Shown here: piece after piece, positions 11,401 to 19,678 of the stretch | Numbering within the stretch: position 1 is the first letter of the stretch | Layout of the letters: each line of letters opens with the position of its first letter | Source of the DNA: Spirulina sp034932185 | GTDB taxonomy: Bacteria; Cyanobacteriota; Cyanobacteriia; Cyanobacteriales; Spirulinaceae | Assembly (NCBI RefSeq): GCF_034932185.1 | Contig: NZ_JAYGHW010000001.1 | Location: forward strand, 96,816 to 160,815 | Length of the DNA stretch: 64,000 bases | Direction: 5' to 3' | Position numbers and translations under genes: made by a program | Notes under the pieces: generated by a model | What the model saw: only the letters and a program-made list of their open reading frames with translations | Database searches by the model: none | Told to the model about the DNA's origin: nothing

Positions 11401-13565
11401 ATCTCCCCTGCCCGACGGTGCGGGGGCCGATTCTCTGGCTCAATGCTGCCTATCTCCACCATTGGTCGATGCATAGTCGGGAGGTGGTGACGGAACTGCA
11501 AGGGGCCTATCAAGCCTGTTTAGATGTGGGGGATCTGGCCACCGCCACCGCTGCCCTGACCACCGGCTATAGCCACCGCTACTACTTGGGGTTAACGGAG
11601 GTGGGGGAACTCCACAACACCTTAACCGCCCTGGGAGAGGGAGCGCCGAAAAACCCCTATGCCACCGCCACCCTCGAACTCTACCGTGCTTCTTTGGAAG
11701 TGCTCTCCCATCTGGCAGATAACCACCCCACGCTACCCCGCGAAACCCATCTCTACGATACCTTGGTGGCCCGGGCCACCAGCCGGATTGCTTCCCCTGG
11801 GGATGATTACGGCCGCTTTGAGTTTGCCCTGAATAAATTGGTGTTGTCCTATTGGTTTGGGGATCCGTTAGCGGCTCGCATCCATGCCCAAACTGCTCAC
11901 CAATATCAGGATTCGGCTCGGGGAACCTTGGCCTATGGTCTGTGGTGCTTCTACGATGCCCTCACCTGTTTTGCCCTACTCAAATCCGATCCCCCTCCCC
12001 ACCTGCAAGCATTGTGGCAACGGGCCCAAGCCCATGAACGCCGGTTAACCCGCTGGGCGAAGTGGGGGCCGATTCCCTATGGCCATCGCCTTTGTTTGGT
12101 GCAGGCGGAGCGATTGTCCTGCAGTGATGCGACACGACCGGGGTATTTGGGGCAGTTGACGACGGCGATGCGGTTGTATGACGAGGCGATCGCCCTCGCC
12201 ACTGAGCAGGGTTATCTCAGTGAATTGGCCCTGGCCTATGAACTGGCGGCGCGGTTTTATCTCAACCAGGGCAAAACCTTGGTGGCGAAGGCCTATCTCC
12301 AGGAAGCCCGCTATACCTATCAAAAATGGGGAGCAATGGCCAAGGTCGATCACCTTGATGCCAGCTACCCCACCCTCTTTGTCCATCATCTACCCACCAC
12401 CCCGACCTCCACCACCAGCCACCCCCATCACGTCGATCTCGCCACGGTGATCCAAGCTTCCCAAGCCCTCTCGCGGGAAATTCGCCTCGATCGCCTCCTT
12501 GCCCGCCTCATTGAAATGCTGCTCACGAATACCGGCGCAGAGCGGGGCTATCTCCTCAGTCCGGTGGAAGGGCAATGGTTCATTGAAATGGAAGGAGAAG
12601 CCGATGCAGCGGGGGAGACGAGCCGCGAACAAGAATCGGTGCAACTACTGCAACATCAATCACCGGAGGGCCGCTTACCCCTATCGCTGTTGGTTTATGT
12701 GGTGCGCACCCTCACCACGGTTGTCGTCGATGATGCCAGTCAAGCGATCCATGACCCCGCCTCTCCCCTCTACCAAAGCCATGATTTTTATATCCTCAAG
12801 CATCAACCGCGCTCATTGCTCTGCGCCCCCCTCTTTCACCAAGGCAAGCTCTTAAATATTGTCTATTTAGAAAATAATTTAGCGACGGGGGTGTTTAGTG
12901 CGGCGCGGTTGGAGTTGGTGCAATTGCTCTGTGCTCAAGCGGGGATTTCCTTGGAAAATGCTCGCCTCTATGCTGCCCAGGAGCAATATACCTACACCCT
13001 AGAGCAACGGGTGGCGGAGCGCACCGCTGAACTAGCCCAAGCCAACGCTGAATTACAACGGTTGGCCACCTCCGACGGCTTGACTCATTTGGCTAATCGT
13101 CGCCGCTTTGATCAATATTTAGAACAGGTGTGGCAACGGGCAGCGCGGGATCAGGCCATGATTGGCTTGATTATTTGCGATGTGGATTTTTTCAAACAGT
13201 ATAACGATCACTATGGCCATCAGATGGGGGATGATTGCCTGGTGGCGATCGCCCGCGCCTTAGAGCAATCGGTGAAGCGGCCAGCGGATTTGGTGGCTCG
13301 CTATGGTGGGGAAGAGTTCGCGGTCATTCTTCCCGATACGACAGCCTCCGGCTCAATTACCGTTGCCCAACGCATCGGGGTGAAAGTGACAGAGTTAAAA
13401 ATTCCCCATGCCATGTCGGAGGTTTCCCCCTGGGTCTCGGTGAGTTTAGGGGTAATGAGTTGGCTCCCTTCCCCCCATGAATCACCCCGTGCTTTTTTGT
13501 TGGCGGCGGATCGCGCCCTCTACAGTGCCAAACGTCAGGGACGAAACCGTTGGGTCATGGCTTAG
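8442..13565 (+). CDS. Ser/Thr kinase - AAA ATPase - GAF - GGDEF diguanylate cyclase
   Basis: A 1707-residue signalling giant. I chose the ATG at 8442 (MFDCPAEKTNQPLL) because the frame upstream runs back into the preceding gene. Residues about 20-280 form a protein kinase with catalytic loop HKDLNPSN (about 133) and the metal-binding motif IDFGLA. A P-loop ATPase with Walker A AGGAGVGKTAL (about 345) and Walker B VLFLDDLQWAD follows, as in the PknB-AAA sensor family. A long helical TPR-like middle leads to a GAF domain (about 1340-1510), a short coiled coil, and a GGDEF domain with active-site YGGEEF (about 1621). In related cyanobacterial proteins the C-terminus is often a histidine kinase; here it should make cyclic di-GMP. 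The stop overlaps the convergent cytochrome gene by 4 bp. Confidence 0.92.
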   Translation: MFDCPAEKTNQPLLRRLLYESQQTLVYRALRGSEGPPQPMILKLLRSDYPTPEQLRCYGHEYEITQGLKSPGVIEVYGLHPYRNTVFLTFEDIGGQSLAQYLEAHTLGLEEFFTVAIAITTALADIHRASIIHKDLNPSNIIYNPDSGQLKIIDFGLASRWQQGVAGATAPSTTLEGTLAYISPEQTGRLNCPLDTRTDLYALGVTFYQLLTRQLPFPSGDLLELIHCHLARTPPPPHTLDQRIPEALSQVVMKLLAKPVTERYQTAKGLQWDLNRCRQAWHNGKQPLNLTTDVSAFPLGEQDYFEQFQLPAQLYGRDREREKLLNLWRGVVQQEIPIALVMVAGGAGVGKTALIQELYPAITQARGYFLTGKCDQLQATRPYDVISQALNQWVRHLLSEPDHLLAQWRSRLQTELSNPAVLVEVLPELALILGPQPPVVPLGIVEAQQRFHRVMGQFLRLVCRPEHPIVLFLDDLQWADTATLKLLEVLLKDLQMRSAIANLSLLVIGAYRDGELSPHHPLQALLTPQPGHPPTLKLALDPLAWGAIAAFLATTFSQSHRQVEPLAHLIQDKTGGNPFFTREFLQASVRDGLIAWDASRQEWQWDLGAIAAQPSTDNVVEFMIAMIQQFPPATQRALRYGACFGRHVEVELLSELLEQPLTTTQTALTPALNHALLPNPHGQQYRFRHDRIQQAAYELLAPHERIKAHYKIALLLLKPHNPRSYPRNIFTIADHCNFGYPIVVTSMIRQQGAELNLQAAQRAQAASAYGAALSYCRAGIALLAPNCWSSQYALTLNLYTHGADNAYSLGEYEVMAAYLQTIRLHTRAVLDQVKAYDIEIRAQMAKGNPQGAVDTLRHILRRLDLHYPPQPHPVQLVWATGLTLWQLWRQSPLKLNPPSQQPPQLQAALSLITTTLPALATATPRLYRLLTIRQVQAAMRYGHSADSAVGYGHFAVWLGNDLGQRPWGIRASTPMILGRWALEIVDYLPCPTVRGPILWLNAAYLHHWSMHSREVVTELQGAYQACLDVGDLATATAALTTGYSHRYYLGLTEVGELHNTLTALGEGAPKNPYATATLELYRASLEVLSHLADNHPTLPRETHLYDTLVARATSRIASPGDDYGRFEFALNKLVLSYWFGDPLAARIHAQTAHQYQDSARGTLAYGLWCFYDALTCFALLKSDPPPHLQALWQRAQAHERRLTRWAKWGPIPYGHRLCLVQAERLSCSDATRPGYLGQLTTAMRLYDEAIALATEQGYLSELALAYELAARFYLNQGKTLVAKAYLQEARYTYQKWGAMAKVDHLDASYPTLFVHHLPTTPTSTTSHPHHVDLATVIQASQALSREIRLDRLLARLIEMLLTNTGAERGYLLSPVEGQWFIEMEGEADAAGETSREQESVQLLQHQSPEGRLPLSLLVYVVRTLTTVVVDDASQAIHDPASPLYQSHDFYILKHQPRSLLCAPLFHQGKLLNIVYLENNLATGVFSAARLELVQLLCAQAGISLENARLYAAQEQYTYTLEQRVAERTAELAQANAELQRLATSDGLTHLANRRRFDQYLEQVWQRAARDQAMIGLIICDVDFFKQYNDHYGHQMGDDCLVAIARALEQSVKRPADLVARYGGEEFAVILPDTTASGSITVAQRIGVKVTELKIPHAMSEVSPWVSVSLGVMSWLPSPHESPRAFLLAADRALYSAKRQGRNRWVMA

Positions 13566-13951
13566 AGGCGTTTGAGATACCGGAGCAGATCCGCCATATC
13601 TTGGGGGTTGGGTTGAAATTTTGGCATCGGGGGAGTGTCGCCACTGATCACCTGATGGATGATCATCGCGTCGGATTTGTGGCGAGAGAGATTTTCGAGG
13701 CTGGGGCCAACGTTGCCAGTGGCATAAACCCCATGGCAACCAGCGCAGTTAATTTCAAAGATGGCATGGCCGCGATCGGCATTCGTGAAGCCATCGCCCT
13801 GGCCTTCAAGGGCAAGAACGGCTTGAATATAGGGGTCGCTATCGCTGAAAAAATAAAAGCCAGCACCCAGAAGGGCGATCGCTACGAGCAAAAACAAAAT
13901 GAAGCGAAGTTGTGGGGAAAAGTCCAATGGGGGCGGGGGGGGGTTGGTCAC
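13562..13951 (-). CDS. cytM: Cytochrome cM-like class I c-type cytochrome
   Basis: A 129-residue protein with one N-terminal membrane anchor (about 15-36) and a haem-binding CAGCH at 69-73. The axial Met is in TPPMPKF (Met109), and the C-terminal helix reads MADLLRYLK. The motifs NCAGCHG, NVGPSL and GDTPPMPKFQP fit the cyanobacterial cytochrome cM family, linked in the literature to respiration and heterotrophic growth. The only start available is GTG at 13951, giving a longer proline-rich N-terminus than usual. It would face the thylakoid lumen or periplasm. Its stop overlaps that of the GGDEF protein by 4 bp on the opposite strand. Confidence 0.8.
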   Translation of the reverse strand: MTNPPPPPLDFSPQLRFILFLLVAIALLGAGFYFFSDSDPYIQAVLALEGQGDGFTNADRGHAIFEINCAGCHGVYATGNVGPSLENLSRHKSDAMIIHQVISGDTPPMPKFQPNPQDMADLLRYLKRL

Positions 13952-14126
13952 GGGGGGCAGTTAAACGGGAAAACAGCAAGATCAGCGAAGCAGGAGCGAG
14001 CAGTGAGAAGTGCGGGAGAACGCTAAACTTGACTCTATCCTCTCTTCTCTGTCCTCTTTCCTCTTTCCATTGAGCTTGATTGTACATTGACTTTTCCCCG
14101 GCCCAGACAGCAGGGGTTTTTTGCGC

Positions 14127-16202
14127 CTAAACTGCCACCAAATAGGGGGAAGGAATGGGCAACAGGATTCCTTGGTGAACGAGGCTCTGATAGAGCATCA
14201 CCGCCGCTTCAGCACGGGTGGCTTCCTGTTTGGGAGCCAGATTGGCATGATCAGGATTGCGCACAATCAGGTTAGCCAAAGTCGCAGCGGCAACCGCGCC
14301 ACGGGCATAGGTGGGAATCTCCGGCCCATCGGGGTATTGCGCCACCAAGGCCTCATCCCCTGGGGTTAACCCTAAACCGCTGGCCAGGGACACGATTAAA
14401 TGAATCCGCTGTAACCGTTGATCGGGGTGAAAAGTTTGATCCGGGAAACCACTTAAAAAACCGCCGCGATAGGCCTGCACAATGGCACTGTGGCCCCAAA
14501 ATTCCGGCAACACATCCAGGAATTGTGTTGCGGGCCGGATCGGCTTAGGGTTGAGCATTTTCACCAATAGGGCGGCGTATTGGGCGCGGTTGATCGGTTG
14601 ATCGGGGCGGAACGTGCCATCACTAAACCCGCTGATCAGTTCCCCACTGCTGAGGCGGCGCAAAAAGGGTTCTGACCAATGATCTCGCACATCCTTAAAT
14701 GTGGGTAGATAGGGGTCGGGGTTGACCAGGTAGGGGGAGAAGAGGGGGGGCAGGGTTCCCATCGTGACTAGGCTCTGGTAAAGAAAGACCGCCACTTCAG
14801 CACGGGTGATTTCCCGTTGAGGGTGGCAGTTTTCCGGGTCGGGATGGGTGGCCATGAGGCGTTTTTCAATGGCGATCGCCATCGCCGCCGTCGCATAACT
14901 GGGAATTAACGCCCGGTCGGCGTAGGCCCCTAAACTTTCCAAATTTGCCCCCGTTAACCCCAACCCATTCACCAAGGCCACCACCGCCTGCACCCGCGTT
15001 AAATTCTGCTGGGGGCGAAACGTACCATCTTCATAGCCCGCGATAAAGCCCATTTGGGCCGCCTTGGCGATCGCCTCCGCCCCCCAAAAATTCTCCGCCA
15101 CATCCCGAAAACTGCGCCGCGTCCCCAACTGTCGGGGCAAATCAAAGGCTTGGGCAATCAGCGCCGCAAATTCCGCCCGCGTCAACCGGCCATCGGGGCG
15201 AAAACTGCCATCGGGAAATCCCCGCAACAATTGCCGCTCCACCAGTGCCTCAATAAACGCCGCTGCCCAATGGCCCCCCACATCCCGAAACTGGGAAGGC
15301 CCTAAACTGCCCTGCTCCACCTCCACCGGGGCCAAATCCACCAACCCCTGAATCCGTTGGGGGGCAATATCATTGCCGGAAATTAACAAGCGGTGACTGG
15401 TTTCATTCTCAAGATCACAGCGGCCATTGCCCCGCAGAATATTGCGGCCAGGATCTTGGGGATGGCCTAAATCCGGGCGGGCGGCTTCCTTGGCCACCAA
15501 ACCAGCGGTTTGATTCTCTTCGAGGCGATTGCGCCGTAACACCGGCTGAACCCGATGGGAGAGGTAGATGCCCACTTGGTTGCCGGTGCAGGTGTTATCG
15601 GTGACTAAAGGGGCGCTATCATCGCTGAGGGTGATGCCGTAGCCGGTGGCGTGGCAATAGTTGCGGATCAGTTCTCCCTTGGCATTGCGGCGCAGAAAAA
15701 TCCCTGCTGAACCGTTGTGGGTGATGCGGTTATCTTGAATTTGCGGCTTACTATTGCCAATCACAGCGATGCCTGCGAGGGTGCAGCGGGTGATCGTAGT
15801 GTTGCTCACGGTGGGGGAAGCGGTTTCAATCCAAATGCCGATCCCTTTGGGGGCGCGATTACTGAGGCTAATACCCCGCAGTTGGGCGCGATCGCCCAAA
15901 ATTAACGTCACATTCTGCTGTTGGAAGGCGTGGCTATAGTAGAGGCCATTGCCCTCAATGGCAATATGTTGTCCATGGTTCCGCTCATCACCAATGATCA
16001 TCACGCCCGGCGGCACAATCAGGGGGAAGATTTCCCCATGAGCGCGGTTGTAGGTTCCCGGTCGGAGTTGGATAATGGTTTGGGGTTGGGCCAGCTTGAG
16101 GGCAGCGGTCAAGGTACGGAGGGGACGGTGGCGATCCGGGGGGGCAGAGGCATTGCTGCGATCGCGATCTTCTGAGCCGGGTTCAACATATAAAGTCTGC
16201 AT
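14127..16202 (-). CDS. DUF1565 beta-helix protein with six SLH-type repeats
   Basis: 691 residues from the ATG at 16202 (MQTLYVEPGSEDRDRSN); a TTG four codons upstream is less likely. Residues about 1-235 form a DUF1565-type right-handed beta-helix with repeated turns such as GIGIWIETASPTVSNTTIT. Residues about 295-690 hold two sets of three SLH-like modules, including FRDVGGHWAAAFIEALVERQ, FRDVAENFWGAEAIAKA and FKDVRDHWSEPFLRRL. SLH modules normally anchor proteins to the cell wall or outer membrane, yet no signal peptide is visible. Either the start is wrong, export is non-classical, or the protein stays inside the cell. It is transcribed divergently from the TolC-type gene. Confidence 0.85.
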   Translation of the reverse strand: MQTLYVEPGSEDRDRSNASAPPDRHRPLRTLTAALKLAQPQTIIQLRPGTYNRAHGEIFPLIVPPGVMIIGDERNHGQHIAIEGNGLYYSHAFQQQNVTLILGDRAQLRGISLSNRAPKGIGIWIETASPTVSNTTITRCTLAGIAVIGNSKPQIQDNRITHNGSAGIFLRRNAKGELIRNYCHATGYGITLSDDSAPLVTDNTCTGNQVGIYLSHRVQPVLRRNRLEENQTAGLVAKEAARPDLGHPQDPGRNILRGNGRCDLENETSHRLLISGNDIAPQRIQGLVDLAPVEVEQGSLGPSQFRDVGGHWAAAFIEALVERQLLRGFPDGSFRPDGRLTRAEFAALIAQAFDLPRQLGTRRSFRDVAENFWGAEAIAKAAQMGFIAGYEDGTFRPQQNLTRVQAVVALVNGLGLTGANLESLGAYADRALIPSYATAAMAIAIEKRLMATHPDPENCHPQREITRAEVAVFLYQSLVTMGTLPPLFSPYLVNPDPYLPTFKDVRDHWSEPFLRRLSSGELISGFSDGTFRPDQPINRAQYAALLVKMLNPKPIRPATQFLDVLPEFWGHSAIVQAYRGGFLSGFPDQTFHPDQRLQRIHLIVSLASGLGLTPGDEALVAQYPDGPEIPTYARGAVAAATLANLIVRNPDHANLAPKQEATRAEAAVMLYQSLVHQGILLPIPSPYLVAV

Positions 16203-16318
16203 AGCAATCGACAAAAGATGAGCGAAAAATTGTGATCTTCACCGTCAGTTATTAAGATTAACCTGTACCGCGACCTGCGCCGGTTAAGTTCTAGGAACCC
16301 TCAGCCCAAAAAATATCG

Positions 16319-18511
16319 ATGCTCAAGTTTCGTTCTCTCGTTATTGTCAGTGCTGGGGCCGTTGTTGCCCTGGGGTATGCTGTGCCGGTTGCGGCTCAGG
16401 CTGTCTTTCCCTTTCGTTCTGCGCCAGCGGCTACCCCCACCGCCGTTGATGCTGAACAGATGGAGCCTCGCCCCACAACCGCAGAGTCACCCTCCCAGCC
16501 CGCAGTTAACCCAACTCAACCCCCCTCAACCCCCCAACCGAGCTTCCTGGCGGCAACGGAGGCAGATGAGTTTGGGGCGGTGGTGGATAAGTATGGCAAA
16601 CCCGTATCAGCGGTAGCCTTTGCCCCCTTACCCCCCACTGTGCAAACGACGGCTCCTCAACGGGCCGCTGATCCCGTCGGGGAGGCTATCATAGCGGCTC
16701 AACCCCGCCCCACGGTAGCCGCCCCGGTAGCCGTTGCCGATGAGCCGGGAGAATCCTTGGCAATGACTGTAGCCCCCGCCACCCCAGTGGAGCCACTAAA
16801 CCAGAATCCGGAGGCGATCCGCGATAGCGTACCCATCCGCGAGAGCGCACCGATGGCCCCTGGCCCCCTCACCAACCTCGATCCCACTGTCGCAAAACCC
16901 AAACCCAGGGCGGAAGGGGAAATCGTCCGTCTGCCGGAACCCCAAGGCCAGGAGGCAGTCATCCCTCCACCGGAACCCACCCTCACCCAAAGGGAGAGGG
17001 AGATCCCCAAACCCCAAGGCCCAGAGCCGGAATCCACCATTAGCCAATCGGATCCCTTCTCTGAGGATGCGCCTTTAGGGACGATGGAAGGGGATTTTAA
17101 TGAAATTTTGATTCAACCGGAAGTAGAACCCACTGCCCCCAGCCCGATTACCCCCGCCCGACGGCAGGAAGTCCCGGCCCCGGATTTCCTCAACCCCAGT
17201 GGCAATCCGTTGCTCTTCCCCACAGAAGCCGATGAAGTCACCGTCGATATTACCCAACCGATTACCTTAGAGCAGGCGATCGCCCTCGCCCGCCGCAACA
17301 ACACGACGCTCCAAACCGCCCGCCTCAACTTAGACAGGGCCTATGCCGGTTTAGACCTAGCCCGTGCGGGTCGTCTACCGACCGTGGATGGCACTGTGGG
17401 CCTCACCCGCGAAAGTTCCGCCTCCGGACGATTGCAACAGCGGCAAAATCCCCTGGCCACGGGAGATAACACCACCGACACCCTTAGCGCTCAAGTGGAG
17501 GTGAACTATGACATTATTTCCGGGGGGCGGATTGAAGCCCGGATTCAGGAAGCAGAGCACCAAATCCGGTTGGGTTATCTGGAAGTGGAGCGCATTGCCG
17601 AGCAAATTCGCCTTGATGCGACGACGGCCTACTACACGCTCCAAGAACGGGATCAACGGGTGGGGATTGAGGAGCAATCCGTAGAACTGGGGCAGCAAAC
17701 CCTGAGGGATGCGGAACTGTTGCAAACAGCGGGGTTAGGGACGCGGTTTGATGTGATTCGGGCCCAGGTGGATTTGGCGAATAGTGAGCAGGCCTTGACC
17801 CAGGCCCGGGCCAACCAGGCGATCGCCCGCCGGGAATTGGTGCGTGTCCTCGCCCTGGGGCAACAGGTGGAAGTCACCACCGCCGATGAAATTCGCCCGG
17901 TACAACCCTGGGAACTTTCCCTTGCCGATACCATCGTCCTCGCCTACCGCAACCGCGCTGAATTGGAGCAGGACTTGCTCCAACGAGACATCAACGAACA
18001 GCAGCGGCGCGTTGCCCTCGCAGCGGTGCGGCCCCAAGTGAGCGTCTTTGCCAGCTATAACATTTTAGATCGGTTTAACGACAATACCGGCCCCGCCGAT
18101 GGCTATGCCATTGGGGCCCGGTTGCGGTGGCGCTTCTTTGATGGTGGCGCAGCCCGGGCCCAAAGTGTTCAGGAGGAGATTGATATTGAATTAGCGGAAG
18201 TCTCCTTTGAGGAGCAGCGCAATCAAATCCGCCTCGAAGTGGAGCAAGCCTATGAAAATTCCACCGCCAACGAACAAAACATCCGCACAGCGACGGCAGC
18301 GGTGCAGTTAGCGGAGGAAAGTTTACGCTTGGCGCGGCTACGGTTCCAAGCCGGTGTGGGGACGCAAACCGATGTAATCACGGCCCAAACGGAACTGACC
18401 AGGGCCCGGGGCAACCTGTTAACAGCAATCATTACCTACAACCGCTCCATTGCTGAACTCCAGCGGGCGGTGAGCAATGTCCCCGATAACCGGATTTTTG
18501 ATCTGCCCTAG
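16319..18511 (+). CDS. TolC-family outer membrane efflux protein
   Basis: 730 residues. A signal peptide (MLKFRSLVIVSAGAVVALGY...VAAQA) is followed by about 290 residues rich in Pro, Glu and Thr with little order. Two OEP repeats follow from about residue 314 (ITLEQAIALARRNNTTLQ) to the end, with typical coiled-coil segments such as LGTRFDVIRAQVDLANSEQA and VGTQTDVITAQTELTRA. TolC proteins form the outer-membrane exit duct for type I secretion and RND efflux in cyanobacteria. The long disordered N-terminal extension is more than the usual TolC carries and may cross the peptidoglycan or periplasm. No inner-membrane partner is adjacent. Confidence 0.93.
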   Translation: MLKFRSLVIVSAGAVVALGYAVPVAAQAVFPFRSAPAATPTAVDAEQMEPRPTTAESPSQPAVNPTQPPSTPQPSFLAATEADEFGAVVDKYGKPVSAVAFAPLPPTVQTTAPQRAADPVGEAIIAAQPRPTVAAPVAVADEPGESLAMTVAPATPVEPLNQNPEAIRDSVPIRESAPMAPGPLTNLDPTVAKPKPRAEGEIVRLPEPQGQEAVIPPPEPTLTQREREIPKPQGPEPESTISQSDPFSEDAPLGTMEGDFNEILIQPEVEPTAPSPITPARRQEVPAPDFLNPSGNPLLFPTEADEVTVDITQPITLEQAIALARRNNTTLQTARLNLDRAYAGLDLARAGRLPTVDGTVGLTRESSASGRLQQRQNPLATGDNTTDTLSAQVEVNYDIISGGRIEARIQEAEHQIRLGYLEVERIAEQIRLDATTAYYTLQERDQRVGIEEQSVELGQQTLRDAELLQTAGLGTRFDVIRAQVDLANSEQALTQARANQAIARRELVRVLALGQQVEVTTADEIRPVQPWELSLADTIVLAYRNRAELEQDLLQRDINEQQRRVALAAVRPQVSVFASYNILDRFNDNTGPADGYAIGARLRWRFFDGGAARAQSVQEEIDIELAEVSFEEQRNQIRLEVEQAYENSTANEQNIRTATAAVQLAEESLRLARLRFQAGVGTQTDVITAQTELTRARGNLLTAIITYNRSIAELQRAVSNVPDNRIFDLP

Positions 18512-18530
18512 GGAGAATTGTTAAAATACT

Positions 18531-18591
18531 TTAAAAAAGTTAGCATTTCTTCATACAATAGAGGCAGCGGTCTTGGCTTGCTAAGACCGAT
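18531..18591 (+). promoter_or_regulatory. Candidate promoter and 5' UTR hairpin of the ferredoxin gene
   Basis: A TACAAT -10 box at 18554-18559 has a poor -35 (TTAAAA at 18531) 17 bp upstream. The transcribed leader would contain CGGTCTT, an 8-base loop and AAGACCG (about 18569-18591), just before the purine-rich GTAGGAGC that precedes the ATG at 18612. Confidence 0.4.
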
Positions 18592-18611
18592 CCCCCAGCG
18601 TAGGAGCAGGC

Positions 18612-18923
18612 ATGGCGAACATTACCTTTATCAATGAAAAACAAGGCCTCAAACAGGAGGTGATTGCGGCGAACGGGGCAAACCTCCGGGAACAGGCGTT
18701 ACAAAATCAAGTAGACCTCTACACCCTCAAGGGCAAGTTGACGAACTGTGGTGGCTATGGCCAATGTGGAACCTGCATTGTTGAGGTGTTATCCGGTGCA
18801 GCGGGCCTCTCGGAGCGCACGGAAACGGAAAACCGTAAGCTCCGCAAAAAGCCCGATACCTATCGCCTCGCTTGCCAAACGGTGGTGAATAGTGGAGATG
18901 TGACGGTACGGGTGAAGCCCTAG
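18612..18923 (+). CDS. 2Fe-2S ferredoxin
   Basis: 103 residues. The cluster ligands are Cys46, Cys52, Cys55 and Cys88 (CGGYGQCGTC and LACQT), the C-x5-C-x2-C-...-C pattern of 2Fe-2S ferredoxins with a beta-grasp fold. It differs from plant-type photosynthetic PetF, which has C-x4-C-x2-C, so it is probably a specialised soluble electron carrier. The many basic residues near the C-terminus (NRKLRKKPDTYR) are notable. GGAGC precedes the ATG. The psbM gene follows 107 bp later on the same strand. Confidence 0.9.
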   Translation: MANITFINEKQGLKQEVIAANGANLREQALQNQVDLYTLKGKLTNCGGYGQCGTCIVEVLSGAAGLSERTETENRKLRKKPDTYRLACQTVVNSGDVTVRVKP

Positions 18924-18964
18924 AAAACCGTGGAGCGACCCCACCCCCTAAACCTCTGTGAATA

Positions 18965-18985
18965 GGGGCGGATCTGTTTCGCCCC
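18965..18985. repeat. GGGGCG...CGCCCC inverted repeat between fdx and psbM
   Basis: GGGGCG, 9 bases, CGCCCC. A variant of the dispersed palindrome found elsewhere in the window. It may also end ferredoxin transcripts, though no T-run follows. Confidence 0.5.
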
Positions 18986-19030
18986 CTGAGGGTGATATTC
19001 TAGGGGTGTCGATTTTTCCAGAGGCTAACT

Positions 19031-19138
19031 ATGCAGGTCAACGACTTAGGCTTTATCGCAACGATTCTTTTTGTATTAGTTCCGACGGTTTTCTTGCTGA
19101 TTCTGTACATCCAAACCGCGAGTCAGAAGAGCAGTTAA
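19031..19138 (+). CDS. psbM: Photosystem II reaction centre protein M
   Basis: 35 residues, read directly from an ATG preceded by GAGGCTAACT. The product begins MQVNDLGFIATILFVLVPTV and ends TASQKSS. It has one membrane helix (about residues 5-27) and matches the length and sequence of PsbM, which sits at the monomer-monomer interface of photosystem II in the thylakoid membrane. A TATTCT at about 18996 may be its -10 element, and a strong terminator follows at 19172. Confidence 0.96.
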   Translation: MQVNDLGFIATILFVLVPTVFLLILYIQTASQKSS

Positions 19139-19171
19139 GCTCGTACAGGCGAACTAAAAAGTTATCAAACC

Positions 19172-19208
19172 CCCTGTTTGTAATCTAAGATTGCAAACAG
19201 GGATTTTT
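19172..19208 (+). terminator. Rho-independent terminator of psbM
   Basis: CCCTGTTTG pairs with CAAACAGGG, with an inner AATC/GATT pairing, followed by ATTTTT. It lies 34 bp after the psbM stop. Confidence 0.85.
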
Positions 19209-19249
19209 GTCGTTCCAGTTTTCCCTGATTATAATCAAGGTAATCGATC

Positions 19250-19507
19250 ATGCTTTTAGTCGCTTCAATGGAAAATACAACCCCATTCCAAGCAATTGCT
19301 GCCGAAGTGCAACTGTTTAACAATATTGAACAAAAGAAAAAATTTATTTTCGTCGTTGGCGCTTTAGTTTCTCGGCTGATTAGTCTTCAAAAAGGAGCAG
19401 AAATCATAGGATTAGAACCTGAAATGTTTTTAAAACTTTTGGAAGTCATGAATATCGAATTTTCTTATCTTACGCCTCAAGATATTGAAATCGAAAAAAG
19501 CTGGTAA
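19250..19507 (+). CDS. Putative orphan antitoxin (UPF0175-like)
   Basis: 85 residues. The second half (LISLQKGAEIIGLEPEMFLKLLEVMNI) looks like a helix-turn-helix of the UPF0175-type antitoxins that cyanobacteria pair with DUF3368 PIN-like toxins. The ATG at 19250 has AAGG about 12 bases upstream; a second ATG at 19268 is possible. A 13-codon remnant that reads like the start of a DUF3368 toxin begins 6 bases after its stop, supporting the assignment. If so, it is an antitoxin left without its toxin. It lies just outside the 81-bp-repeat-bounded islet. The family call is inference. Confidence 0.6.
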   Translation: MLLVASMENTTPFQAIAAEVQLFNNIEQKKKFIFVVGALVSRLISLQKGAEIIGLEPEMFLKLLEVMNIEFSYLTPQDIEIEKSW

Positions 19508-19512
19508 AAATC

Positions 19513-19554
19513 ATGAAAATCGTTTTCAATAGTTCTCCTTTTTTTGAAAATTAG
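19513..19554 (+). pseudogene. Truncated DUF3368-type toxin remnant
   Basis: ATG at 19513 opens MKIVFNSSPFFEN and then stops. DUF3368 PIN-like toxins begin with a strand ending in an N/D-T/S-S/P motif, such as VFNSSPLIFL. The rest of the gene is missing: within 33 bp the sequence turns into the 81-bp direct repeat. Confidence 0.5.
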
Positions 19555-19587
19555 ATTTTAAGAACACACCCTATCCCCAAAGAGGAT

Positions 19588-19668
19588 GATTATTCGCTGA
19601 GGGGGAGGGGTTCCGTGCTGGGGGGAGTGGGTTCGAGGCGGGGGGCGAGGCGATCGCACCAAAACATT
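19588..19668. repeat. 81-bp direct repeat, left copy (3'-end fragment of the EI24 gene)
   Basis: 80 of 81 bases match 25354-25434. On the minus strand it encodes the last residues and stop of the EI24 protein (MFWCDRLAPRLEP...PLPLSE), without the rest of the gene. The two copies bracket the TPR-CHAT to membrane-protein islet. This looks like a duplicated insertion boundary or the scar of a duplication. Confidence 0.9.
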
Positions 19669-19678
19669 CCGCTACCAG

